DNA of 64,000 nucleotides from Prostheceraeus crozeri. Its lineage: Eukaryota; Platyhelminthes; Polycladida; Euryleptidae. Each line of letters begins with the position of its first letter. The first letter of the stretch is position 1. Below are positions 35,895 to 46,524 of the stretch, one piece after another. Position numbers and translations under genes: made by a program. The stretch lies in NCBI GenBank assembly GCA_907163375.1, contig CAJQUW010007083.1, positions 311,644 through 375,643 on the forward strand. Reading direction: 5' to 3'. Below the pieces are notes generated by a model that was not told the DNA's origin, ran no database searches, and saw only the letters and a program-made list of their open reading frames with translations.

Positions 35895-37498
35895 TTGAAT
35901 TATGCAGAATAAATCGGAAATATGAAAAACCTTTTGAATATCCAAGAAAACTAGGTTCTTTCCAACTCAACGAAGTCATGCTCTCTTCCTTTTCTTCTTT
36001 TGCCTTTGTCCCACAGCAGGGTGTGGTCTGGATAGTGAGCTACATAGATGCAGACAGTGGCTCATTGAAGGTCTACCGCACTCGACCACCCCTCGGTATG
36101 AAATCATTAGTGTTAAATATTATTTGTACGAGTTCCTAAGATATCCTGTTTCAACACATCAGTCATTTATTTGAATGTTTATATGCACTGCTGCTGTTTG
36201 CCGACGACTTATCTAATAACGTGCAAGCGCCGACGTGTCCTTGGTATTTATCTTATCATGATCTATCAAGATCTTTTACCGGATGACAATGAAGCTACCT
36301 TGAGAGCAGAATTGGATGGGTGGCTTATGAAATGGTCGACAACAGACATCAGCGTACGTCCATGTAACGCATCGATTCAAGGATTCAAAATTTTATCCTA
36401 ATATATCTGTCATTTTAAAAATATTAACAGCGTAACCAGTATCAACAGCGACGCCGCAAAGAACTTTTTCTTTGATGAAGTATTTGAAAAACCATCTACG
36501 CGCAATACGAAGTCACTTCAACGTTTAGCAGGTCGACGACTATTGTACTGCTACGACGACATTCGCATAAATGTGGACTCTTTAACTGATGAATTCAAAA
36601 AGAAAAAGACTTCTGAAGTTTTGAAATCTTATTTATGTCATCCTGAATAAAGATCTTTATTTAATACTTGATTTCTGAATTAATGAGTAGCATAATCTTA
36701 TTATCTTTCATAATGCAATTGGTACATTTATAAATTCAGGTACAAAACTATAAATGATCAGTAGAGGAGACCAGGAATAGTTGCTACAATTTTTTATTGT
36801 TTTGAGATTGTGACAAAAGTATGTAGGAGGTTCTAATTCATTGTATATCCCTCATAATGCAACCAGTCCCTCATTTTTAATGAGTCTATTCGATGAAAGA
36901 GATGAGCAAAAATCTAAGAGGTAGCTTGTTATCTTATTGATGATAATATTGATTTCTATCAATTATTGTCATTTATTTGAGAGAGTGGAGAAACACAAGC
37001 AACAGTCATCATCTATTGGTACACATAACAACAAGAACATCCGACTGTCGAATTTCCGAATTTTAAAAAAGTGCCCAAACAGATGCGATTTCTTCATTGA
37101 TGAAATGCTGCTGATCAAGCTCCGCTCCCCATCTCCTAACGGACACAGTGACCTAGTTAGACTTAAATTACTTGATCAGTTCATCAGTGAAGATGTCTGT
37201 TTTTTACGATGTTTATGCGTATAAGTGATTTCAATTTCATTTCGTAAGACCTATTTAAATGAAAATCATCATCCTCTAGGAATCTCAGTTACAACTACAT
37301 AAAATAAACTAAGATTAAGCCTACTGTACAAAATACAACTGTAATGAATAAATTTGTAATGAACTTTGAAGAAAAAGAAAAAGAAAATAAAATACATGTG
37401 AAACTACAGTATGGGTACTGAACTTGCTAGAATCGACCTACAACGTCTCACCTGGAACTACTCCATGAAGAAAGTGAAATAAGGAACTAGACTTGTTA
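35895..37498. repeat. Segmental direct repeat, copy A
   Basis: About 1.6 kb matching copy B (41108-42733) with a few percent differences and small indels, from ttgaattatgcagaataaat to gaactagacttgtta. Copy A lacks a roughly 40-bp piece present near 41130-41170 in copy B. It contains a hAT transposase 3' end and 0.8 kb of downstream sequence ending in an A-rich stretch. Confidence 0.93.
36171..36650 (+). pseudogene. hAT transposase C-terminal fragment, copy A
   Basis: DNEATLRAELDGWLMKW is followed, after frameshifts, by PVSTATPQRTFSLMKYLKNHLR, the hAT dimerisation block, and RLLYCYDDIRINVDSLTDEF, ending in a stop at 36648-36650. The style matches the P52rIPK/THAP12-like hAT group. A stop lies just before PVSTAT and a frameshift after NHLR, so it is dead. 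No 5' part of the gene is visible. Confidence 0.7.
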
Positions 37499-38329
37499 TA
37501 AATGGACCAATTGGTGTCTAACTATTCATGAAATTTCATCTATCTCTCAAGAAGACCGGTCTGTGTCCCATCATATCTAGCCTTAATCCGCAAACAATTA
37601 TGACAAGCGTAATCTGCATACGACGGAAGATGCTATCAATCACCTACTGCAGATGGGAAAGGAGACAATTATTCACGTTGTTACCTAACGTAATATAGAA
37701 AATAAGCTAACCAAGAAATTATCAAAATGTAGATCGCGTGCTAACAATTAAAATACAGAAAAAAAGGAAAGTGATGGGTAATAAATTCTGAGAGATTAAC
37801 TGCTGAAATTCATTAGTGAAGTACGACTGTAATGGAATATTGAAATTGCAACAAAAGAAAAAAAATTGAATGAATGAATGAATAAATTAATTAATTAAAA
37901 AAAGGAAGGAAGTGAGCAGCACAAATGAAAATTATTAGGTAAAAAAATCAAAATCTAAATAAATAAATAAAATTGATAGTCACAAGAAACTAGTGTAAAA
38001 TAAATGAGTAGACTGCAACAAAAAAAATTAGTGCAAACGAATAATGCAATACATACTGAAAATAAAATGAAATTAGTCCTTAAAAGGACTGGTTTTGCGT
38101 TCCCTGTACCAGCTAGGCAGTCATCAGCAGGAACTCAGGTAGGATTCGTATTTCGGCCCCAATTCCTGAACACTCAAACCCACCTGAGTGGGGCCCTGCA
38201 CAGTAAAACTGTACAGCTTCCACAAAGCAAAAGTCGGGTTAGTCACAATCGGTGTAAGTCAAAATCGGCAAAAAAAAGAAAATCTGATTATTCGGTTAGC
38301 AGAAAACTGAACTTAGAAAATTGTCTAGC
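36651..38329. other. Downstream part of copy A and A-rich spacer
   Basis: 36651-37498 belongs to the direct repeat. 37850-37990 is low-complexity (gaatgaatgaatgaat, aattaattaatt, aaataaataaata). The 134-aa plus-strand ORF at 38004-38408 is unrecognised and overlaps an RT fragment on the other strand. Confidence 0.5.
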
Positions 38330-38775
38330 TCAATACAGCCCAAATTTCAAAATTAGCTCTTTATGCCTGTGTAAACATCTTTCTGCATTATTGATTAAAG
38401 AATCTTGATTATAGCCTCTAGCAACTAATAATCTGAAGGTCGAAGAAGCCTTTTTCACGAAATCATCAAGGGATAAACAAATTCGACCATATCTTATAAG
38501 TTGTCCGCTAAATACTTGGCTACCCATTTTGTACGGGATTGTATTTTCTGGGAATGTTAGGAGTGTAACAGCAAAGTTAAAATCGTCTATTTTATGATAC
38601 ACAGAAGTTCGTAAACCATCATTAGTAATGCTCAATTAAACATCCAGGTATTCAACCTCTTTGTTATTACTACCGCTTCTGCTCGCTACCAAGCTACCAG
38701 GGTAAATATGCTTTATAATCTGCTTAAAATGTTTATAATTAATTATACAAATGTCGTCGATGCGTTTTTTTTGTT
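38330..38775 (-). pseudogene. Penelope-like (or related) reverse transcriptase fragment
   Basis: Reading leftward from about 38770, the minus strand encodes KRIDDICIINYKHFKQIIK, where IDD are the catalytic aspartates of the YxDD box (first position changed to R). EVEYLDV follows, then a stop, then a 101-codon frame with VFSGQLIRYGRIC and NNAERCLHRHKELI. These are the palm end and thumb typical of a common invertebrate RT group I associate with Penelope-like elements. No fingers, GIY-YIG domain or termini are seen. Confidence 0.6.
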
Positions 38776-39128
38776 AAAATGAATTTTTCTATGTTTTCTC
38801 TAATTAAAAGAAAAGTACTAAGCTCATAGTCATAATTTTAGGCATGGAATGTCTTCAGGTTATTTCCTTTCATTTTCATGCTCCCCTTTCTATAAAGATA
38901 AACGCCTTTTGATTTGGAGAGGCTCTTAATGTCGGCAAACACAAACATTTTGAGCAACTTCATCCACATTCAACCACATTCTCACACACATTGCCTATCA
39001 GAAGCATGATAACATCACAGGCAAATCATAGGAAATGACCTGAAGACATTCCATGCCAAAAATTATGACTCTGGGCTTAGTACTTTTCGTTTAATCAGAG
39101 AAAACATAGAAAATTTCATTTTTGTCAA
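38776..39128. repeat. Large inverted repeat, about 95-bp arms
   Basis: Arm 38776-38872 (aaaatgaatttttctatg...ttcctttc) recurs inverted at about 39029-39128, imperfect (roughly 90 percent by eye), around a spacer of about 155 bp. It begins immediately at the RT fragment's edge. Confidence 0.85.
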
Positions 39129-39239
39129 AAACTGTAATCTGCGTCCCATTGGATTTACATGTGTTTTTCTTTGATCCTGTCTGACAAGAAGAGGAACTCA
39201 CTAGAACTCGGCAGACGTGCCGATTCGAAGTAGGCATAG

Positions 39240-39921
39240 GGTGTACATCATTCTGTGAAAGTCTCTCTTTCGGCTTCGTTCCCTGCACAAACTCGTGCTG
39301 GCTGCCGGACTATGAGGTGTACATCATTCTGTGAAAGTCTCATTCTCGGCCTCGCTCCCTGCACAAACTCGTGCTGGCTGCCGGACTATGAGGTGTACAT
39401 CATTCTGTGAAAGTCTCATTGTCGGCCTCGTTCCCTGCAGAAACTCGCTCTGGCTGCCGGACTATGAGGTGTACATCATTTTGTGAAAGTCTCATTGTCG
39501 GCCTCGTTCCCTGCAGAAACTCGTGCTGGCTGCCGGACTATGAGGTGTACATCATTCTGTGAAAGTCTCATTTTCGGCCGCGTTCCCTGCACAAACTCGT
39601 GCTGGCTGCCGGACTATGAGGTGTACATCATTTTGTGAAAGTCTCATTGTCGGCCTCGTTCCCTGCAGAAACTCGTGCTGGCTGCCGGACTATGAGGTGC
39701 ACATCATTCTGTGAAAGTCTCATTGTCGGCCTCGTTCCCTGCACAAACTCGTGCTGGCTGCCGGACTATGAGGTGTACATCATTTTGTGAAAGTCTCACT
39801 TTCGGCCTCGTTACCTGCAGAAACTCGCTCTGGCTGCCGGACTATGAGGCGTACATCATTGTGTGAAAGTCTCAGTTTCGGCCTCGTTCCCTACAGAAAC
39901 TCGCTCTGGCTGCCGGACTAA
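39240..39921. repeat. Minisatellite, 76-bp unit, nine copies
   Basis: Unit starts at 39240, 39316, 39392, 39468, 39544, 39620, 39696, 39772 and 39848, exactly 76 bp apart, each beginning ggtgtacatcatt and ending gctgccggactatga. Copies differ by a few substitutions and no indels. The units are contiguous without unique spacers, so this is not a CRISPR. Confidence 0.96.
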
Positions 39922-41107
39922 ATGTTTCCCTTCTAGTCAAACGGAAGAAGAGACGACCTGTCTAATTCTGTGTTCATAACAAATATCTGACAGATTTTAG
40001 CTTGATGTCGAAGTTCTTTAATTCTTTAACCCGTGGCCTCTGGACAGCATAGCTGACTCCCCGGTAGTTACTGTCGCTGTTCAGACACTCGTGTTCCCCA
40101 GCTTCATTTTTTCCAATGCGGAGACATTAGTAGTACTTCAATATTCAATGCGAATGCGTTTCAGTATCACATATCACAAATGTAATTTTCCATCTCTCTT
40201 TCAGGAAATGCGTAGTTGGCAGTCGTATTCCATACATTGCATTTCGTACCAATAAGAGAACAAGTTGGAAGCGACGGTGCAAAATCTTTTGACTATTTGC
40301 ATGATATTCTCTACATAAAGTAATGTCCCGCTTTTTCCTGTCTTCATTCATTGGAAAACGTGACACGTTTGCTGAATATTCAGTCGCATTTGGGGAAGAT
40401 GGTAGAACATTGAAAATTACTGTCATTGAGTTTGTAAGTAGTACTATGTAAATGTTAGTCATCGAACAGAAACTCCTTGGGAAATCAAGTGCATCTGTCA
40501 AGACCCCGAAATTTAGCCTCTGAAATTAGAAAAAAGAATTGAAGCTTTTACAAAAGTCTGTTCAAAAAGCCGTCTACATGCATCTCAATCAATGAAGACC
40601 ATGTCCTGAGACATTCGATAACACGAACACTGCACTACAATCTTTTATTCCTAAGCTATTTACTTGATGGGTAACCTTTGATAGTTTGATATATTTTTTT
40701 ACGGAATTTTCACACCTATCACAGCTATGAGCCATGAACGAAGCTAGGGGTTACTCGATGAAAAAGTGATAAATTGTATTATCTTAAATAAATAAAAGAA
40801 AAAACAGATCTATAAACTGATTAAGTTGTCCCAGTCAGAAACCTGTTCGTTCACACGCCTCTTGAAAGCATCAAAATTTGACGCTTTCATTTGATACAAA
40901 TGGTATCAAATCACTACTAACAAGCAGATGAAAGTAGGGCTAGAAGTACGTAAAAGACACAAAGATCATTGAAATTTCATTGAATTGTTCATTTCAATTC
41001 ATTAGACTAACAACTAGAAGAATGGAATATCGCATAGAAGTAGAGTAGACGTACTGTTGAATGTAACTCATCTCATGATCATTTAAATTCATTGTCAGCA
41101 TTATCCC
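39922..41107. other. Spacer, one unrecognised ORF
   Basis: The minus-strand ORF at 40145-40501 (118 aa) has no recognised domain. The remainder is AT-rich with nothing notable. Confidence 0.45.
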
Positions 41108-42733
41108 TTGAATTATGCAGAATAAATTCATTTGCATGAATATGATCGGCAGGTGCTGATCGAAATCAATCGAAAATATGAAAAAACTTTTTGAATATCC
41201 AAGAAAACTAGGTTCTTCCCAACTCAACTAAGTCATGCTCTCTTCCTTTTCTTCTTTTGCCTTTGTCCCACAGCAGGGTGTGGTCTGGATAGTGAGCTAC
41301 ATAGATGCAGACAGTGGCTGATTGAAGGTCTACCGCATTCGACCACCCCTTCGGTATGAAATCAATAGTGTTAAATATTATTCGTACGAGTTCTTAAGAT
41401 ATCCTATTTCAACACATCTTTTATTTGAATGTTTATATGCACTGCTGCCGTTTGCCGACGACTTATTTAATAACGTGCAAGCGCCGACGTGTCCTTGGTA
41501 TTTATCTAATCATGATATATCAAGATCCTTTACCGGATGACAGTGAAGCTACCTTGAGAGCAGAATTGGATGGGTGGCTTATGAAATGGTCGACAACAGA
41601 CATCAGCGTACGTCCATGTAACGCATCGATTCAAGGATTCAATGAGATTCAAATTTTTATCTTAATATATCTGCCATTTTAAAAATATTAACGGCGACGC
41701 CGCTAAGAACTTTTTCTTTGATGAAGTATTTGAAAAACCATCTACGCAATACGAAGTCACTTCAACGTTTAGCAGGTCGAGGACTATTGTACTGCTACGA
41801 CGACATTCCCATAAATGTGGACTCTTTAACTGATGAATTCAAAAAGAAAAAGACTTCTGAAGTTTTGAAATCTTATTCATGTCATCCTGAATAAAGATCT
41901 TTATTTAATACTTGATTTCTGAATTAATGAGTAGCATAATCTTATTATCTTTCATAATGCAATTGGTACATTTATAAATTCAGGTACAAAACTATAAATG
42001 ATCAGTAGATGAGACCAGGAATAGTTGCTACAATTTTTGATTGTTTTGAGATTGTGACAAAAAGGAGGTTCTAATTCATTGTATATCCCTCATAATGCAA
42101 CGAGTCCCTTATTTTTTAATGAGTCTATTCGATGAAAGAGATGAGCAAAAATCTAAGAGGTAGCTTGTTATCCTATTGATGATAATATTGATTTCTATCA
42201 ATTATTGTCATTTATTTGAGAGAGTGGAGAAACACAAGCAACAGTCATCATTGGTACACATAAACAACAAGAACATCCGACTGTCGAAATTCCGAATTTT
42301 AAAAAAGTGCCCAAACAGATGCGATCTCTTCATTGATGAAATGCTGCTGATCAAGCTCCGCTCCCCATCTCTTAACGGACATAGTGACCCAGTTAGACTT
42401 AAATTACTTGATTAATTCATCAGTGAAGATGTCTCTTTTTTAGGATGTTTATGCGTATAAGTGATTTCAATTTCATTTCGTAAGACCTATTTGAATGAAA
42501 ATCATCATCCTCTAGGAATCTCAGTTACAACTACATAAAATAAACTAAGATCAAGCCTACTGTACAAAATACAACTGTAATGAATAAATTTGTAATGAAC
42601 TTTGAAGAAAAGAAAAATAAAATAAGATACATGTGAAACTACAGTATGGGTACTGAACTTGCAAGAATCGACCTACAACGTCTCACCTGGAACTACTCCA
42701 TGAAGAAAATGAAATAAGGAACTAGACTTGTTA
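41108..42733. repeat. Segmental direct repeat, copy B
   Basis: Second copy of 35895-37498 in the same orientation. It ends at gaactagacttgtta, immediately before the GC-rich tract that precedes the Polinton. Confidence 0.93.
41425..41894 (+). pseudogene. hAT transposase C-terminal fragment, copy B
   Basis: Same content as copy A (SEATLRAELDGWLMKW early, SLTDEFKKKK near the end, stop at 41892-41894). A deletion removes the segment encoding the start of the PVSTAT block, so copy B is further decayed. Confidence 0.65.
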
Positions 42734-42764
42734 GTAGTAAGTAAAACTCCACTTCTGGATAGCG

Positions 42765-42960
42765 CAAGATGGCCGCCGTCGAAAAAGTCGCTGACGTCCC
42801 CCCCCTCCTGTCCGTCGTGTCGGTTGTGGTGTCGTGTTGCTTCGAGTCTGACGTCCCCCCCCCTCGTGTCCGCCTCGTGTCCGTCGAGTCGGTCGTGGTG
42901 TGGCGTCGTGTTGCTTCGAATCTGACGTCCCCCCCCCTCTGGCCGGCCGTCGTAGCGCGC
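42765..42960. repeat. GC-rich tandem repeat tract
   Basis: Diverged repeats of the type tctgacgtccccccccct...gtcgtgttgcttcga, three units of about 65-75 bp. The proline-, serine- and valine-rich ORFs here are compositional artefacts. Confidence 0.8.
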
Positions 42961-42999
42961 GGTGATGTGCTGTCCAGGTTGGGAGGGTGGAATGTCGTA

Positions 43000-43838
43000 G
43001 CTCACCTGAAAAAATCCTAAGTGTCAGAGTGGCTTTGTATGGGTAAAATTTTGAAAATTTTCCAAAGTGTGTCATTTCGACCAGGGACCCTCACCAAAGT
43101 TTGTTTCATCAAATTTCACGGACCCCCCCCCCCCCCCCGACAGCAATCTTCTAACTTTGGTTCTAGTGGACGGATTTTGTCTTACAGCTACTCGTTTGAA
43201 AGAGGAGAAAAAACTGCTCGACGACATTTTTTGTTGCGAGTCAATCGGACCAGCCGTTCAAAAGTTAGAGCTGTTACAAGATTTTAGGTTGGAGCTCACC
43301 TGAAAAAATCCTAAGTGTCAGAGTGGCTTTGTATGGGTAAAATTTTGAAAATTTTCCAAAGTGTGTCATTTCGACCTGGGACCCTCACCAAAGTTTGTTT
43401 CATCAAATTTCACGGACCCCCCCCCGACAGCAATCTTCTAATTTTGGTTCTAGTGGACGGATTTTGTCTTACAGCTACTCGTTTGAAAGAGGAGAAAAAA
43501 CTACTCCACGACATTTTTTGTTGCGAGTCAATCGGACCAGCCGTTCAAAAGTTAGAGCTGTTACAAGATTTTAGGTCGGAGCTCACCTGAAAAAATCCTA
43601 AGTGTCAGAGTGGCTTTGTATGGACAAAATTTTGAAAATTTTCCAAAGTGTGTCATTTCGACCTGAGACCTTCACCAAAACATTTTTCATCAAACTTATG
43701 CGAACGAGGGGGGGGTCAGTGAAATTTGATGAAAAATGTTTTGGTAAAGGTCCCAGGTCGAAATTCGGAAGTTTTAAATTTTTCAAAATTTTCACCACAC
43801 TGGAGCTCTCACACTTAGGAATTTTTTCACTTGTGGCA
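43000..43838. repeat. Tandem (294/287 bp) plus inverted repeats, likely Polinton terminal region
   Basis: A unit beginning gctcacctgaaaaaatcctaagtgt starts at 43000, 43294 and 43581; the third copy is partial. Length difference lies mainly in a poly-C run. The third copy (about 43592-43698) is followed, after a short G-rich spacer, by an inverted copy (about 43718-43830), forming a roughly 105-bp-arm hairpin. Polinton TIRs are long and often internally repetitive. Whether this is the TIR depends on an inverted copy beyond 64 kb. Confidence 0.75.
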
Positions 43839-44001
43839 TGTTGCATGGAGATGTGCTGACGGACCAACTTCCCGTGGTCATATGAGAATGGTTTAGGTGT
43901 CATATGATAGAGAATGATGAGACGAATCGTTTGCAACAAACCGCATGTCGCTACGATGAATACTTTCGGAGATAGAGCCATTTTAAGTTTTCTTCCGAGC
44001 A

Positions 44002-44632
44002 TATATAAACCCCCGACAACGAAAGTCTGATCACTTCATCGAAAGACGAGGTAAGCGACGGTCGTCGCTCTGAGCTCCCGATATCGGGTGTTTCAAAGGA
44101 CTGTATCTTTTGAAGTAGGCAAGCTATCTTCTTACTTCAAAGTTTGTATGATAGAATTTGATAGTGTCTTTACTACTGATAAAATTTTTTAAAAGTAGTA
44201 CGAGTAGTAAAATGCGGAATTTTTTAAAAATTCTTAATTTTCAGTTTTTTCAAAGTTTTAACATGTAGACTAAGGTTTTCAAGTATGCTGAGTTCAAATC
44301 TGCTATCAGATTTGAAATTTAACTAAGTTTAAGGCAGCTTTGAGGGGTTAGATCCCAGCTACTGATCACTACCTTTGACTCGGCGTTGCTGTTACCACTT
44401 CGGGGCAGTGACAATGATGTCTTCAGCTGTAAATAGCGGGTATCGGGGAAGATCTCTCACTTCCCTAGTGATCAGTACAAGGCCTTCGGGCTGTCGACGG
44501 GATCGAATGCCACTCACTATACTCAAATCTATCATTCCTCACTAAGTGTAATGCTTTAGGAATATGACTGTACTACATGATTCCAAACTTATACAAATTT
44601 CATTATCTTACAGTTAACAAGAAATCTCAGGC
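44002..44632 (+). promoter_or_regulatory. TATA promoter and 5'-UTR intron of the first Polinton gene
   Basis: TATATAAA at 44002-44009 is followed about 40 bases later by a donor gaaagacgag/gtaagc (intron from 44051). Acceptor-like ends occur at cattatcttacag (about 44614) and aaatctcag (about 44629), just upstream of ATG 44633. An 11-bp inverted pair, tactgatcact (44360-44370) and agtgatcagta (44467-44477), lies inside the intron. Confidence 0.6.
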
Positions 44633-45811
44633 ATGGCTAACGATAAGAACCGCAAATTTCATATTAAAATGTGTACCTGTGGGCGAATCAATCGCAGTGC
44701 GGACGCCAAGGCTCATGTGAAGAAGGCGGACACCGACCACATGATTATCCTGAATAGGGTTGCGTGTGTGAAGTGTAGAGTGTTGAAGGGTGATGAGGAT
44801 GAGGCGCGTTTTTACAGAGTGCATGCTGACTGTAGTGGAGGTTTGGTGAATGACTTGCGATTCACGCAGTTGATTGTTGAAGAGAGGGACCGAATGTTGG
44901 CGATAGAGCGGGAGGGTAAGGTTGAGAATGTTGTTGAGAATGTTGTTGAGAATGATGAGTTGGCGAGAGAAGTTGCTTCGTTGGAGGCTGAGATTGGGCG
45001 AAAGAGAGTGCTTGAGAGTGATGATGAGGATGATGTGGATTTAGATAGGGAGCGTGTGAGGAAGCGTGTGAGGAAGTTGAGCTCTTCGTCGTCGGAGGTG
45101 TCAAACATTGTCATCACCGACCCCCCGCAGAGCTCATCTTCCCCAAAAGTGAAGAGTGGTGGGATACGTAAGCCGTCGGCGAGGTGGTTGAAGGATGAAG
45201 AGAAGAGGCATGTATCGCAGCAGATGGCGCATGATTTGTTGGTGAATTAGTATGAGAGTTTGAAGAAGGTGAAGGATGAAGTCGTGAAGGAGTTGGATGA
45301 GTTGAAAAAGAAGGAGCTGAAGTCGAAGGAGGTAGCGGATGAGAATATTCGAATGAGGCGTAGTGTGACGGATTTGAAGAATAGGACGCGAGAGTTGGAA
45401 GAGAAGAATGATGACTGTGAGAAGAGGGCGAGTGCTGCAGAGAGAAGAATGAGAGATGCAGAAGCGAAGTTTGAGGAGATGATGAAGGAGATGAGTGTGC
45501 TGAGAGCGAGGAATGTTGAGTTGGAGAGGACTGTGGCTCGGCGGGGTGATGAGTGGCAGGCGTTTGAGAAGTTGGAGCGCATGAGGGATGAGTGGAATCG
45601 TGTGAATGAGGATAGGTTGTTTGAGTTTCACATCCCTATTCGGGATAATCATTTGGACGGTGAAGTACTCGTCAACCGAAGTCTGGACGAGTCTATAATT
45701 TGCTATAACGGCCATCCAACTAAGAAATGCCTACATGCCAGCCTGAGAATGCGCGGTCATCTGCACAAATTCTCTGTCAGAAAGCGCGCGAGACTGCCAA
45801 AGGATGGCTAA
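44633..45811 (+). pseudogene. Polinton zinc-finger/coiled-coil protein with in-frame stop
   Basis: Codons 1-205 are open from ATG 44633. A TAG at 45248-45250 interrupts, and the same frame continues 187 codons to TAA 45809-45811, so the undamaged gene would give about 392 aa. The N-terminus has CTCGRINRSADAKAH and CVKC, a possible zinc-binding site. The middle is acidic then basic (DDEDDVDLDRERVRKRVRK) and serine-rich. The part after the stop is a long Lys/Glu-rich coiled coil (EVVKELDELKKKELKSKE...). The tail (LFEFHIPIRDNHLDG...) is different in character. Function unknown; no standard Polinton core gene matches. The TAG could be a mutation or a readthrough signal. Confidence 0.6.
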
Positions 45812-45892
45812 CTTGGTAAGTGAAAAGTAAATAAGACAGTATATCCTATTCTAATGCATATCATTTTCATTGCAGATCTTTGCCCGCCTTCA
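45804..45892 (+). other. Probable short intron (45816-45875) with flanking mini-ORF
   Basis: Donor ttg/gtaagt at 45816 and acceptor ttttcattgcag ending 45875 define a 60-bp intron. An ATGGCTAAC at 45804, also the start of the 44633 gene, immediately precedes it. The intron lies just after the previous gene's stop, in its 3' UTR or in the first codons of another, now broken, gene. Confidence 0.5.
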
Positions 45893-45894
45893 CC

Positions 45895-46058
45895 ACCCCA
45901 TCACGACACTCCCGAGAACGAACCATCGGCTCTCTTAAGGGCCACCTAGGGGCAAGACATGATAGAACCTCCACGCGGTTTGCCCTGGGCAGTCTTCGGA
46001 CTGGCGAATACTATCATTACGTTGAATCTGCTATCAGTCAACTTGAACGTTGCGTCGC
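45895..46058. repeat. Partial upstream duplication of the 46108 gene's 3' part
   Basis: Sequence from cccgagaacgaacca through gtcaacttgaacgttgc here recurs at about 46336-46478 with few differences (for example taggggc for atggggc). It is a truncated copy lying directly before the intact copy's promoter. Confidence 0.9.
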
Positions 46059-46068
46059 GTTAGAGGGG

Positions 46069-46107
46069 TATATAAACCACTGCCTCTCATTTCATTTCAT
46101 TTCAATC
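46069..46107 (+). promoter_or_regulatory. TATA promoter of the 46108 gene
   Basis: TATATAAA at 46069-46076 with an ATG 32 bp downstream and an intervening ctcatttcatttcatttcaatc leader. The leader would be very short. Confidence 0.6.
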
Positions 46108-46524
46108 ATGCAGACGCCGAACAGTCAAGTCAGCTCTCCTCGCGGACCGCAGTTAAGGCCGCGAAATTTATTTGAGGAATTTGTCAGGCTAGAGGAGCAA
46201 GACAGAGTTTACAATAATCTTGCTCGGATTGGCAATCCGATGACAGCAACTGTTGTCAATCCAACGGAATGGCGCTACATTCCACTTTTTAGCCACGTGC
46301 CAATTAGCGTGGAAGTCGACACTGCTACCGTTACTCCCGAGAACGAACCATGGGCTCTCTTAAGGGCCACCATGGGGCAAGACATGATAGAACCTCCACG
46401 CGGTTTGCCCTGGGCAGTCTTTGGACTGGCGAATACTATCATTAAGTTGAATCTGCTATCAGTCAACTTGAACGTTGCAAATCAAGTTCGGTGTAATTCT
46501 TCCTTTCGACGGGCGTTCCTGTAA
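46108..46524 (+). CDS. Small Polinton protein of unknown function, 138 aa
   Basis: From ATG 46108, chosen because a TATA box precedes it, to TAA 46522-46524. The frame is also open upstream to 45880, but that stretch is the duplicated fragment read in a different frame. The protein has a Pro-rich start (TPNSQVSSPRGPQLRPRNL), an acidic segment and a hydrophobic C-terminal part (GLPWAVFGLANTIIKLNLL) that could be a membrane or packing helix. No known family recognised. Confidence 0.55.
   Translation: MQTPNSQVSSPRGPQLRPRNLFEEFVRLEEQDRVYNNLARIGNPMTATVVNPTEWRYIPLFSHVPISVEVDTATVTPENEPWALLRATMGQDMIEPPRGLPWAVFGLANTIIKLNLLSVNLNVANQVRCNSSFRRAFL

Noticed and set aside
38004-38408. 134-aa plus-strand ORF as a gene
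   Set aside because: Its 3' part is antisense to the RT fragment and the protein is unrecognised with biased composition.
39240-39921. Regular repeats that could suggest a CRISPR array
   Set aside because: 76-bp units are contiguous with no unique spacers and the context is eukaryotic; it is a minisatellite.
42673-43075. Pro-, Ser-, Val- and Arg-rich ORFs on both strands
   Set aside because: They cover the GC-rich tandem tract; overlapping open frames in several phases are compositional.
44341-44500. Possible structured RNA (tRNA- or snRNA-like) in the first Polinton intron
   Set aside because: Only an 11-bp inverted pair is evident; no cloverleaf, Sm site or polymerase III boxes could be made out.
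44812-45715. Long minus-strand ORFs (up to 193 aa)
   Set aside because: Shadows of the GAG/GAT-rich coiled-coil gene on the plus strand; Leu/His-rich low-complexity translations.
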